Below are positions 11,261 to 22,227 of a stretch of DNA of 64,000 nt, piece after piece. Source of the DNA: Hemerocallis citrina (Eukaryota; Streptophyta; Magnoliopsida; Asparagales; Asphodelaceae); the NCBI GenBank assembly GCA_017893485.1, contig CM030364.1:45436754-45500753 (forward strand), given 5' to 3'. The stretch's first letter is position 1. Every line of letters starts with the position of its first letter. The notes below the pieces were generated by a model, which saw only the letters and a program-made list of their open reading frames with translations, searched no databases and had not been told where the DNA came from. Made by a program: the position numbers and the translations under genes.

Positions 11261-12018
11261 TGATACAGTTTGTTTTTGGTCGCAGTGTGGATGCACCAGG
11301 TGTGAGTTCGGACTCAATTTGTAATAAGGGAAAAGTGCGGCACGGGACGACGAGCGGGAGGCTCGCTTCGGCTCTTGAGGATTAGCTCGGATCGCCTCGC
11401 CTCGAGTACCTGCAAACGGTCCTGAAACACTGGGGTTTATCCCGGCGGCGGACCCTTCGACGATCTAGTCAGTCTCTGTGAGAGAGTAGCAATAACTAGG
11501 AAAATTTGGGTGGCAAAGGATTGATTACCTGAAAAGGTGGGTGAGGGTCTAGTATTTATAGGGAATTCCAACGGGGTTTGGATCCGCTTGGGGGCCGGGT
11601 CTGAACCCGAAAGCCCATGGGCCTGACGTGGCAGAAGGCCCAGGGGGTTTAGGGCTGACGTGGCAGTACCAAGAGTAGTATAGGGCTGATGTGGAAAAGC
11701 CCTTGGTGGTATTTGGAGCTGACATGGCTGATCATGGGGCTCCTGTGCTCCTGGGAGAATCTGGTGGCCTAGGTTGCGCCAGGTCATCTTCATTCTTTAC
11801 CAGGCTGGGCGGACGGCCCGTGGGGCTGTCGTGGATCGGAGGCCGAGGGCCATCGAGACGCGTCGGATACGAGGAGACCAGTTCTGTGGGGGTGAACTTG
11901 AGGTTCGGCGCCGACCCTGTAGTGGCTCGAAGCCGAACCAGATTGTTATTTTTACCAATTTTGAGTGAGAGCTGTATTGGGCCCTGGTTGGGCCCCAAGC
12001 CATTTTTACCCTACCACA
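11261..12018 (-). repeat. Element B 3' LTR
   Basis: 758 bp. On the + strand it begins TGATACAGTT and ends CTACCACA. The TATA box (TATAAATACT on the - strand) is at about 11551-11560. The flanking sequence at 12019-12045 read on the - strand (AGAAGTGGGGAGC) is a modest polypurine tract. Confidence 0.93.
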
Positions 12019-12117
12019 CAAGCTCCCCACTTCTGCGGAGGTGCGGGAGCTAGCCGTGAAGGAGTGTTTATGGTTGTAGAAATGGGATGGCGAATCGCTG
12101 GGCCTTCATGAGGGGGT

Positions 12118-13760
12118 TGCCCTGATGTTAGAGCGAGCCTCGAGCTGGCGAGGGTTTATGGGCCGGCAAGGGTGATGGCGAGCCATTGAAACTTCCTGAG
12201 AAGATTACCCGGGTGCTAGACCGGACATCGAGCTTTCGAGGGATTATGGGTCGGCAAGGGTGACGGCGAGCTGTTGAGTCTTCCGGAGAAGACTACCCTG
12301 GTGCTAGACCGGTCCTCGAGCTGGCGAGGGTGTTGGCGAGCCGTTGAGCCTTCCTGAGAAGACTACCCTGGTGCTAGATGGGACCTCGAGCTGGCGAGGG
12401 ATTATGGGTCGGCAAGGGTGATGGCGAGCCGTTGAGTCTTCCGGAAAAGATTACCCTGGTGCTAGACCAAACCTCGAGCTTTCGAGGGATTATAGGTCGG
12501 CAAGGGTGATGGCGAGCCGTTGAGTCTTCCTGAGAAGACAACCCTGGTGCTAGACCGAACCTCGAGCTTTCGAGGGATTATGGGTCGGCAAGGGTGATGG
12601 CGAGCCGTTGAGTCTTCCTGAGAAGATTATCCTGGTGCTAGACCGAATCTCGAGCTTTCGAAGGATTATAGGTTGGCAAGGGTGATGATGAGCCATTGAG
12701 TCTTCCTGAGAAGACAACCCTGGTGCTAGACCGAACCTCGAGCTTTCGAGGGATTATGGGTCGGCAAGGGTGATGGCGAGCCGTTGAGTCTTCCGGAGAA
12801 GATTACCCTGGTGCTAGACCGAACCTCGAGCTTTCGAAGGATTATAGGTCGGCAAGGGTGATGGCGAGCCGTTGAGTCTTCCTGAGAAGACAACCCTGGT
12901 GCTAGACCGAACCTCGAGCTTTCGAGGGATTATGGGTCGGCAATGGTGATGGCGAGCCGTTGAGTCTTCCTGAGAAGATTACCCTGGTGCTAGACCGAAC
13001 CTCGAGCTTTCGAGGGATTATAGGTTGGCAAGGGTGATGGCGAGCCGTTGAGTCTTCCTGAGAAGACAACCCTGGTGCTAGACCGGACCTCGAGCTGGCG
13101 AGGGATTATGGGTCGGCAAGGGTGATGGCGAGCCGTTGAGTCTTCCGGAGAAGATTACCCTGGTGCTAGACTGAACCTCGAGCTTTCGAGGGATTATAGG
13201 TCGGCAAGGGTGATGGTGAGCCGTTGAGTCTTCCGGAGAAGACAACCCTGGTGCTAGACCGAACCTCGAGCTTTCGAGGGATTATGGGTCGGCAAGGGTG
13301 ATGGCGAGCCGTTGAGTCTTCCGGAGAAGATTACCCTGGTGCTAGACCGAACCTCGAGCTTTCGAAGGATTATAGGTCGGCGAGGGTGATGGCGAGCCGT
13401 TGAGTCTTCCTGAGAAGACAACCCTGGTGCTAGACCGAACCTCGAGCTTTCGAGGGATTATGGGTCGGCAAGGGTGATGGCGAGCCGTTGAGTCTTCCTG
13501 AGAAGATTACCCTGGTGCTAGACCGAACCTCGAGCTTCCGAGAGATTATGGGTCGGCAAGGGTGATGGCGAGCCGTTGAGTCTTCCTGAGAAGATTACCC
13601 TGGTGCTAGACCGAACCTCGAGCTTTCGAGGGATTATAGGTTGGCAAGGGTGATGGCGAGCCGTTGAGTCTTCCTGAGAAGACAACCCTGGTGCTAGACC
13701 GAACCTCGAGCTTTCGAGGGATTATGGGTCGGCAAGGGTGATGGCGAGCCGTTGAGCCTT
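12118..13760. repeat. 88-bp tandem array, about 18 copies, element B
   Basis: Units contain CCCTGGTGCTAGACCGAACC, the inverted pair CTCGAGCTTTCGAG, TCGGCAAGGGTGATGGCGAG and GTCTTCCTGAGAAGA. Landmarks recur about every 88 bp (for example 12538, 12627, 12717, 12805, 12894, 12982). The first three units are more diverged (GAGCTGGCGAGG variant), and alternating units carry GATTA or GACAA variants, which suggests growth by duplication of a two-unit block. Confidence 0.93.
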
Positions 13761-14384
13761 AGAAGGTTTGAGCGGGGTGGCCCGCCGTCTTTGCGGAGCA
13801 TTGAAGGCGCTCCGGGATCTGTGCGATGTTCCAATTTCCTAGGGGCATTAATGGCGCCGCCTAATAAATGCATGTGGCGCATGGGCTTCCGTCGATTGGC
13901 TTTCCTAATGTCATAATGGCCGGTATATGGCGGAGGCTATAAGCACCCCTCCCCCCACACCGGGTTTGATCACAGCAACGGTGGTCCATTGGCCATCAGG
14001 GGTGTCTGCTTCGGCGGACGTCTGTCTCTTGCAAAATTTTAACCCTGGTCGTGTCGGAGAGGTGGTTACTCTGCCGCCCGGATCTTTTCTTGGATCTGAT
14101 GGCTCTGATACGGTAGCCAGATCCATGGGAGATCAGGGCGAGAGGGGTAACGACCGAAATCCGGACCGGTAGATGAGGAGCCTCGGATTGGTGGTGGCTT
14201 TGCCGTCCGGATCCTTTTTCGGGTCAGACGAACCTGACACGGTTGTTTGGCCCGAGAGAGATCCAGACAGGAGGGGCATCAACCGTCTTCCGGACCTGGG
14301 GCTGAAGAGCCTTGGACAGATGGATCATCTCCTATTGGAGGTGGGCCGATCTGTTTTCCGATAGGGTCCCAGGCGATGGTGGCT
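13761..14384. other. Element B spacer with two diverged 145-bp repeats
   Basis: No gene recognised. Two related segments near 14065 and 14200 share GGTGG...GCCG.CCGGATC.TTT and a CTGA.ACGGT core about 145 bp apart. The remainder is unique GC-moderate sequence. Confidence 0.5.
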
Positions 14385-14590
14385 TTTCTCCCACCCTCGA
14401 ACAGTTCGGGGTTTCTGCTGCCAAGGCTGTAAGCCCCGAGCTGCTCACGGGTGAGAGGAGAGCCGACCGAGCCCTGGAGCTCGGGGCGCAGGCGATGGTG
14501 GCTTTTCTCCCACCCGGGAACAATTCGGGGTTTCGACTGCCGAGGCCGTAAGCCCAGAGTTGTTCGCGGGTGAGAGGTGAGCCGACTGAA
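14385..14590. repeat. Hairpin-bearing repeats, element B
   Basis: Two units near 14393 and 14510 of the form GGCTTTTCTCCCACC...AACAGTTCGGGGTTT...GTAAGCCCCGAGCTG. The GGGGTTT/AAGCCCC arms match the hairpin repeats of element A (5400-5745). They lie just upstream of the antisense gene, whereas in element A they lie beyond its 3' end. Confidence 0.65.
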
Positions 14591-14789
14591 ACCTAGAGCC
14601 TTAAACCTTAAGTAAAATGTTTTCTCCGCCGAACACTTCATCCGAACCGACCCCTGTGTCTGGCTGCCAGCCTGGCACTGGGTGACGTCAGCAGCGCACG
14701 TTTCGAGGACGTGGCACGATTTTCCAGGCGGCAGTTACACGTCAATCGGTGAACAGTAATTGTGGAAATCGAGGAGTCATTTTCATCCT

Positions 14790-14800
14790 CTATAAATGTC
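14790..14800 (+). promoter_or_regulatory. Candidate TATA box for the antisense gene
   Basis: CTCTATAAATG (14789-14799) is followed by a pyrimidine-rich stretch, and the first ATG of the antisense gene is at 14954. That spacing suits a short 5' leader. This is inference from motif and position only. Confidence 0.5.
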
Positions 14801-14953
14801 TCCACTCCCCCCATTTTGCTCATTTCTCCCCTGCTGCTTTCTAAAAAAAAACGAGACAACACTTTAGCGTTCGGCTTGACAATTTAGCGGCGCAGGCTCG
14901 TCAGTCCGAGGCAACCCAAAGGTTAGTTGGTAAGTTTCTTTTGTTAGTGACAG

Positions 14954-17900
14954 ATGGATAGGGCTCAGTCCGGCTCGTCTGCCTCCACGTCGGAGGGGGA
15001 AGGGAAACCCGCCTCAAGATCGATGTCGTGGGAGGAGCCAATGTGTGAGGAGCAGTCGGCACACGATGTGAAGCCTTCTGATTCGACTTCGTAGGAGGAA
15101 CCAGTCTGTGAGGAGGAGGAGCCGGTGTATAATGTGAGGCCGTTGCGCTCCCGGAATCCCTTTGTGGTGGAGAGTAGTGACTCGGAGGAGGCAAGTGACA
15201 GCTCGGACGAAGTCCAGGTTCTGGAGTTGACTCCCGAGGAGGAGGGTGGCCCAGGCGAGGGTGAAGCCGCAGGGGCTCGGAGAGGAGGCGAGGGGGGTAG
15301 ATCCACAGGTCAGGGCGTGGGATCGAGCTCCACACCGACCGATTTAGAGAGATTATCTACGCCCTCGCCGGAAAAAACCAAGAAGAAGAAGGTTCCGAGG
15401 AAGAAGGGGTCGAGGGCCGGTGGCTCGAGCAGGCGCCTGTTTTCCGTAATTTGATGACAGGGTCGCCCATGCAGCCGAAGTCGTTCCGTTGGTACCCCGA
15501 CGACCTTTCTGACCAGGAGCTATTTGGTGTCCAGCCTTCTTCGTCGAGCCGGAAGAGAGTGAAGATGGACACACTGCCGTCCGTCTTGGAGGCCGGGGAT
15601 CTGGAGGTTATGCAGTTGGCGTATCACATAGGATCCAGCTACGAGCTCATGCTGCCGAGCTCTACCCTTCGACCGACCAATCCCCTGCCTGATTGGTACT
15701 GCGTCTTCCTCGTGGACGCCTTCATCTCCGGACTGAGGCTGCCAGTCCACCCGTTTGTTCGCGAGGTGTTGAACTGGGCATCTTTGGCGCCGATGCAGTA
15801 CGGGCTGAACTCCTGGAAGCAGATCATCTGCTTCGTGCTGATGTGCGAGGAGCAGAAGGTACCCCTATGGTTGAATGTGTTCCGAGCGATGTTGATGATC
15901 AGCTCGGCGGCTGAGGGTGTTTACTACATTTTGCCCCGGAGTAAGGGGAAGGTCATCCACAGTCACCCGGACTCTATCAAGGATTGGAAGAAAAAGTATC
16001 TGGTGGTCCGGAGTGAGGAACCTTGGAACATCCCTACTCGATGGAATCACTTTAAGCCGAGCTACAAAACACCGAGGTCGAGGGACCTGACGGCCGAGGA
16101 GTGGGGGTTTGTTGAGCGCCTCCGTCTATCTCATAGCATTAGCTGGCCGAAGGTGACAGAGGCCCACCTGGCGAGCGTGGGACTGAGCCCGGCCGTGCTT
16201 AGTATGCAGTTGTTTCTTTCTTTTTGCTTTATTATTCCTCCGTGCTCATTGTCCTTACTGGATCTTCTTGTAGGTATGGATCCTGAATCGATCAAGGCTC
16301 GCAGGCTCGCCGAGAAGAAGAAGAAGGCCGAGGAAGGAGGGGGCGTGAAGAGGCCGAGGGAGTCGTCCCTAGCCGTCTCGGAGGCCCAGCTCGAGCCGAG
16401 GACCAAGAGGACTCGCTCGGAGCCGGGGGGTGGCTACTTCGAAGGGCCAGGTCCCAGCGAAGGCATCCGATCTTGACAAGGGGAAAGGTCCCTTGGTCGA
16501 GGTCAAGGAAAAGGACCCGGTGGTGGTGATGTTGCGGCAACGGTGGGCACCGGATTGGTCGGTTCGGATGGGGGACTGTCTGACCGAGGAGGCCCAGGCC
16601 GTTGAGGTGGTGGAGAAGTTGGCAACCCCTCGAGACCGCAAGGAGATGGAGAGTGAGCCCGTGGAGGTGGCATTCACGCGCTTGGCGCAGGCCACCGTAC
16701 TGGTAAGCTCGTCGACCCTATTCCCCTTGTTAATTTTACTGCGGAAGTCTTCTTCTTATCTGCATTTGTTGGTCGCAGGCTTGCGTGCAGGGGGCTAATG
16801 TAAAGAACCTCTACGAAGCAGCCCTGGCACAAGAGCGAGCTCGGGCGGATAAGAGCGAGCGGGAGATGAAGGAGATGTGGATCGAGCTCGAGGGCTCGCA
16901 CAAGAGGGAGCAGAAGATGAAGCTCGAGCTCGAAGCCAAGGATGCGAAGTGGGGGAAGAGGGTGGTCTCCTTGAAGAAGAAGTTCGCCAAGGAGAAGGAG
17001 GAGTTGACGAATGCGGGTCAGATGATGGTGATCAAGGCCCAGGACGAGTGTTATGCGAAGGCCCTCAGTCATGTGAGGCACTTCTACCCGACCGTTGACC
17101 TGGCCAACTTTGAGTATGACATGGAGATCGAGGGGACACCGAAGACCCCTGGCGAAGAAGGGCCCGCTCTTGACCCGTCTGCCGACCCCCCTGTGAACCC
17201 GTCTGCCGACGCTGAGGTGGGAAAACAAGCTGTATAGTTTTGTCTTTCTTTTTCCCTCTCTCGATTGTATTTGCCTTCCGCGGACTGGCCACCACATTTT
17301 TTGTAAGAAGCAATTCAATTTATAAAAAAGGATTTTTGACTGGCCAAGTGTTTTGACCTCGGATATTTTCGAACCTCCTTGCTTATGTGTTTTGAGTGGG
17401 CTGGTGCTCTTGTAGGTTGCGGCTCCCCTTCCCGAGGTGGACCCCCGTCGTTCCGACATGGCATGGCTTCGGAGCAAAGTCGAGGCCCTGGAGGCCACGT
17501 TGGTTCGCTACTGAAAGGGGGCTCGTGACACTGATGCGGCCTTCCACTATTATCGGAACAAGTCTGAAGCCCTGAGTGAGGAGGCGAGCCGGCTGAGGAG
17601 GGCGATGGTGGATCGGGACCTCGGGGGTGCCGGTCTTGGATATACCATGTCGAGTGCATCGGTGCAAAGGCCCTCCTCTGAGAGGCTACTTCGTAACGTC
17701 ATAGTGGAGAAGGAGATGGAATACACCGTTACAAGACAATGCTGGGTGTCTCGACATCTTCCTCGTTTGGTCGGCGAGCGGAGGGGGTTCCCTCTGCGCT
17801 GCTGCTGCTGGAGCGTATGTGACCCGTTGATGCCCAGAGCTCCGTGGCTGGTGTGTCGACCGTGGCTGAGCCTAAGGACCATCATGACGAGGAGAGGGCT

Positions 17901-17985
17901 CCTAGTCGTTCGGTCGGAGTGGTCCCGCCCTTCGTCGGACTCGAGGGGCCCTAAGATGGCGGCTTCTTTCAGTTTGAGATGAGTG
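14954..17985 (+). pseudogene. Element B antisense gene: four exons, gypsy-type transposon domain and coiled coil
   Basis: It runs opposite to gag-pol. Proposed exons are 14954-16201, 16274-16702, 16779-17216 and 17416 to about 17985, with introns of 72, 76 and 199 bp. All use GT/AG ends, and joining them keeps the frame (VLS/MDPES; TVL/ACVQG; DAE/VAAPL). Exon 1 begins MDRAQSGSSASTS and has acidic Ser/Glu-rich and basic KKKK segments. It then has the same globular domain as element A (LRPTNPLPDWYCVF, PFVREVLNWASLAPMQYG, IPTRWNHFK). Exons 2-4 are charged coiled coil. Retaining intron 3 gives a stop at 17235. Breaks: a Trp-to-stop near 15091, one-base frameshifts near 15430-15450 and in a G6 run near 16425, and a stop in exon 4 near 17511. 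The product's role is unknown; antisense extra genes are known in Tat elements. Confidence 0.72.
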
Positions 17986-18375
17986 GAGTGGTCCTGTAAC
18001 GGTCTTTGTTTGTTTTCTCAGAACCAAATAAAGGAGTAGGAATAAAGAATTCTTTTCCTTCTTTGCTCTGGTTAGTAGTATAGTGAATGGTGGCGGATGC
18101 AAGGTTTGGCTCTGTCGATTCGTGAGGGATCGCAGCGGGGCATTGGGAAGACTTCCTGGCCTGGAGCCGGATCGAACCTACCGAGACGTTGGGGACGATA
18201 TCGGAGTGAGGACTCGGGTGCCGATCCCATTGCCCGGTGTTAGGTCGGAGCTGCCGAAGCATTTGGAGTTTGACAAAAAAAGATTTCTTTCATACAAGAT
18301 AGGGAGGGCCGCTGAAGCGGCCCTTTACACATGAAAGCTTACAAAAGGTTTTATTTACATTAGCCAAGCTAGGAC
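17986..18375. other. Spacer between antisense gene and integrase, element B
   Basis: About 390 bp where the two opposing transcription units converge. It contains an AATAAA (18026-18031) on the + strand that could serve as poly(A) signal for the antisense transcript. No gene seen. Confidence 0.45.
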
Positions 18376-19671
18376 CTAGGTTCGCTCTTCCAGGAACTTC
18401 ATTAGGTGCTCGGCGTTCCAGGGTCGGCTGATGGGCCGGCCGTCCATATCTGCCAGTCGGTATGTACCAGGGCATACAACCTCGACTACACAGTATGGGC
18501 CTTCCCAGTTGGGAGCCAATTTCCTCTTCTTGGTTGGATCAAAGACGGAAAGTTTTCGTAACACGAGGTCCCCTGCCTTGATGTTTGTGGGGTGGACCTT
18601 CTTGTTGTAAAACTTCTCGATCCGCTGTTGGTAGATGCTTCTCCGGATTGAAGACTTCTCTCGGACCTCGGCGACGAGGTCCAGGTTGTCCCTCAGGCCG
18701 GACGAATTGTCAGCTTCATCGAAGACCATGATACGGGGAGAAGGCAGGCCGACCTCGACGGGGATGACTACCTCCGTCCCGTAGGTCAAGGTGAATGGCG
18801 TCTCTCCCGTGGGGATCCTCTTGGTGGTTCGGTGTGCCCATAGCACGCTAGGCAGTTCCTCGACCCACAGCCCTTTGGGGGAACTGTCGAGGCGCTTTTA
18901 GAGGCCGTCGAGGATTTGCCTGTTCGCGTTCTCCGCTTGGCCGTTGGACTGAGGGTGGCAAATAGCAGAGAAACGCTACTGGATGCTGATATCTGCGCAG
19001 AAGTTTTGGAAGTTCTGACCTTGGAATTGGGTTCCGTTGTCTGTGACGAGGACCCGAGGGATTCCGAACCGGCAAATGATGTTCTTCCAAAAGAACTGTT
19101 GTACTTGGCGCTCGGTGATGCTGGACAGAGGCTCGGTTTCGAGCCACTTGGTGAAGTAGTCGATGGCAACTATTAAGAATTTCTTTTGCCCTACCGCTAC
19201 AGGGAAGGGGCCCACAAGGTCCATGCCCCACATGGCGAATGGGGTAGGACTAGCCAGGGATCGGAGATTATCTTGAGGAAGCCTCTTGATAGGGGAGAAC
19301 CTTTGGCACAGACCGCATCTCTTGACTAGGTCTTGCGAGTCTTGGAGCATGGTCGGCCAATAGTATCCCTGATTCAGGGCCTTCCGAGCGAGCGTCCTGC
19401 TCCCCATGTGGCATCCGCCGATCCCCTCATGAAGGTCTTTCAGCGCGTAGCTGGCCTCGTCGCTGGTGAGACAGCGGAGGTATGGCTTGCCGTCGGCCAG
19501 GGTGTATGAGCGTTTGAAGAGGACGTCATCAATCATGACGAACCTTTCTGCTCAGACCCTGACTCGTCTAGCTTCGGCTCGGTCTTCAGGAAGCTCGGCA
19601 CTGACTAAGAATCTTCGGATGGGAGTGGTCCAGTCGTCCGGACTGGTACCGTCTTGGACACACATTGCCTC
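18376..19671 (-). pseudogene. Element B integrase
   Basis: Read on the - strand, after the RNase H segment, the frame encodes the H2C2 zinc finger (HEGIGGCH ... CGLC), the catalytic core (WGMDLVGP, VTDNGTQF, PQSNGQAENAN) and the C-terminal LAPNWEGPY...SRPWNAEHL segment. Stop codons interrupt it near 19671, 19543, 18980 and 18898, all in the single frame shared with the rest of gag-pol. The enzyme would insert element cDNA. Length and order are normal for the family apart from the stops. Confidence 0.9.
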
Positions 19672-22209
19672 CTAGTCTTGATCGTTGATACTTGGCTTTA
19701 GGAGGATTTCTATGAGTACCGTTTGGTCGAGGCCCTCGAAGGAGGAAGAGGCGAGTTTTGACAATGCGTCTGCTTGAGCGTTCTGCTCCCTAGGGACTCG
19801 AATAACTGCGGAGTGGCAGAAGGACGCTAGGAGACGTTGGACTACTGCCAAATACCTCACCATGCGTTCATCGCGGACTTCGTATTCTCTGGTGATCTGA
19901 TTGACCACGAGCTGAGAATCGCTGAAGGCCCAGATTTGCTTGGCTCCGGCTCGATGTGCTAGGGTCAATCCGGCGATCATGGCCTCGTATTCCGCCTCGT
20001 TGTTGGAGGCCGGAAAGTTGAGGCGGAGGGAGTATTGAAGTAGGAATTGGTCGGGGCCACGAAGGATGATGTCAGCCCCACTCCCTGTTTCGCATGATGA
20101 TCCATCGACAAAGACCTCCCAGGTTGGATCCGAGGCCTCAATACTGGGCTGCTCGGAGACGGTGCACTCAGTGGTGAACTCGGCGAGGGCCTGCCCTTTG
20201 ATGGTCGTCCTCGGCTGGTAGCTGATGTCGAACTGACTCAGCTCAATCGACCACTTGACTAAGCGGGCGGAGTTTTCGGGCTTGTGAAGGACAGTCTTCA
20301 GTGGCTGGTCGGTCAGTATTTGAATGGAGTGGGCCTGGAAGTAAGGACGAAGCTTCCGGGCTGCCATGACCAAGGCATAGGCCACCTTCTCTATCTTTGC
20401 GTACCTCGTCTCGGCGGGGAGCAGAACTTTGCTCACATAGTACAATGGCCTCTGGACCCCATCTTCCTCTCTGACGAGGACGGCGCTGAGGGCACTATCC
20501 GAGGCGGACAGGTAGAGCCATAGTGGTTCGCCTGGCTCGGGCTTGCTGAGGAGAGGGGGGTTGGCTAGGTACTGCTTCAGCTGTTCGAAGGCCTCTTGTT
20601 GATGGGTACCCCACTCGAAGCCCCCCTTTCCGCGTAGAGCCTTGAAGAAGGGGAGAGACTTCTTCCCTGATTTGGAGAGGAAACGGCCGATTGCAGCCAA
20701 CCGGCCCATGAGCCTCTGAACCTCTTTGACATTCCGGGGTGGGGCCATGTCAATAATAGCTTGGATTTTCTCGGGGTTCGCCTCGATGCCGCGCTGGCTG
20801 ACGATGAACCCCAAGAACTTCCCAGTGGATACGCCGAAGGCGCATTTGGCCGGGTTGAGCCTCATATTGTGATGTCGGAGGATTCCGAAGGCTTCCTCGA
20901 GGTCGGCGACGTGGTCCGGCCCGGCCCGGCTCTTGACAAGCATGTCGTCGACATAGACTTCCACATTGCGGCCGATCAGGTCTTTGAAGATTCTGTTGAC
21001 GAACCGTTGGTATGTGGCTCCGGCGTTTTTTAGCCCGAAGGGCATAACGCGGTAGCAGAAGAGACCCTGGTCGGTGATGAACGAGGTCTTGGAGATGTCC
21101 GGTGGAAACATCCGGATCTGATTGTACCCTGAGAATGCGTCCATGAAGGACAGTAGCTCATGCCCCGAGGTTGCGTCGATCAAGGCGTCGATGCGGGGGA
21201 GGGGGAAAGGATCTTTTGGATAGGCTTTATTTAAATCCGTGAAGTCGATACAGATCCGCCAGCCCCCGGTTGCCTTCTTCACCATGACGACATTAGCCAA
21301 CCATGCGGGGTAGCTGACTTCCTGAATGAATCGAGCCGACAAGAGCTTGTCGACCTCTGCCTTCACAATTTGCTGCCTCTCTGGTGCGACTTTGCGTCTC
21401 TTTTGGACGACCGGCTTAGAGTTTGGGATGACGCTCAACCAATGCATAATCAAGTCTTCGGAGATCCCGGGCATGTCGGACGGCTTCCAGGTGAAGAGAT
21501 CAACGTTGCGGCAAATGCAGGCGATTATGCCTGGCTTCAAGTCCTCGGGGAGCGAGCGGCTCACCCGGAACCACTTTGATTCATCCTCGGCGCCAAACGG
21601 GACCTCCTCCAGCTCGTCAACAGGCTCTGGGGCAGGACCGTCCCTCTCTGGTTCGAGCTCGACGGCGTCGAGGGGGAACACACCTCCTCCGACGGTGGTC
21701 ATGTAGCATGACCGTGCTGCTTCCTGGCTACCTCGGACTATGCCGACCCCTTGTGGGGTGGGAAATTTAAGCTTTAGATGGTATGCCGAAGGTACCGCTT
21801 GAAGGGAGCATAGTCCGGATCGGCCGTGTATGGCGTTGTAAGCTGCTTTGACGTTTACCACCATGAAGTCCATGGACTCGGTCCTCTTGACAGGAGCCAA
21901 TCCCGCGGTGACGTCGAGAGTAACAATCCCTTCTATCACGATAGGGACGCCAGAAAACCCATGCAAGGTGTACCCGGCTGGCTTGAGTTTGCCTCTGGGT
22001 AGTTTGAGATTCTCGAAGGCCTCAAGGAAGAGAATATTTACCGAGCTGCCATTGTCGACGAGAATTCGTCGAACCTCACAATTAGCCATGTGGTGGCCAA
22101 TGACGAGGGCGTCGCAATGAGGGAGGCGAACGCCTTCGAGGTCCTCTCCGGAGAAGGAGACAAGCACCGGTTGCAACTTGGGCGAGGGGTTGTCTTGGAC
22201 AGCATTCAC
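19672..22209 (-). pseudogene. Element B protease, reverse transcriptase and dual RNase H (845 open codons)
   Basis: The longest intact stretch of the window. Protease active site LVDNGSS is near residues 50-56. RT has CIDFTDLNK (about 319), FSGYNQIR, YRVMPFGLKNA and YVDDMLVKS (419-427). The gypsy RNase H follows (about 560-640) with its usual DAS changed to SAS, so it is probably structural only. A second, archaeal-type RNase H starts at WEVFVDGSSC (about 697) with NNEAEYEAM, FSDSQLVV and NAQADALSKLA carrying the acidic residues. This double RNase H is the hallmark of the Tat lineage. The frame upstream is cut from gag by a single TGA at about 22230. Confidence 0.93.
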
Positions 22210-22227
22210 CTCTCGGATGAAGGCTTT

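Noticed and set aside
12118..13760. Regular repeats resembling a CRISPR array
   Set aside because: Units are contiguous 88-bp tandem copies without unique spacers, inside a plant retrotransposon.
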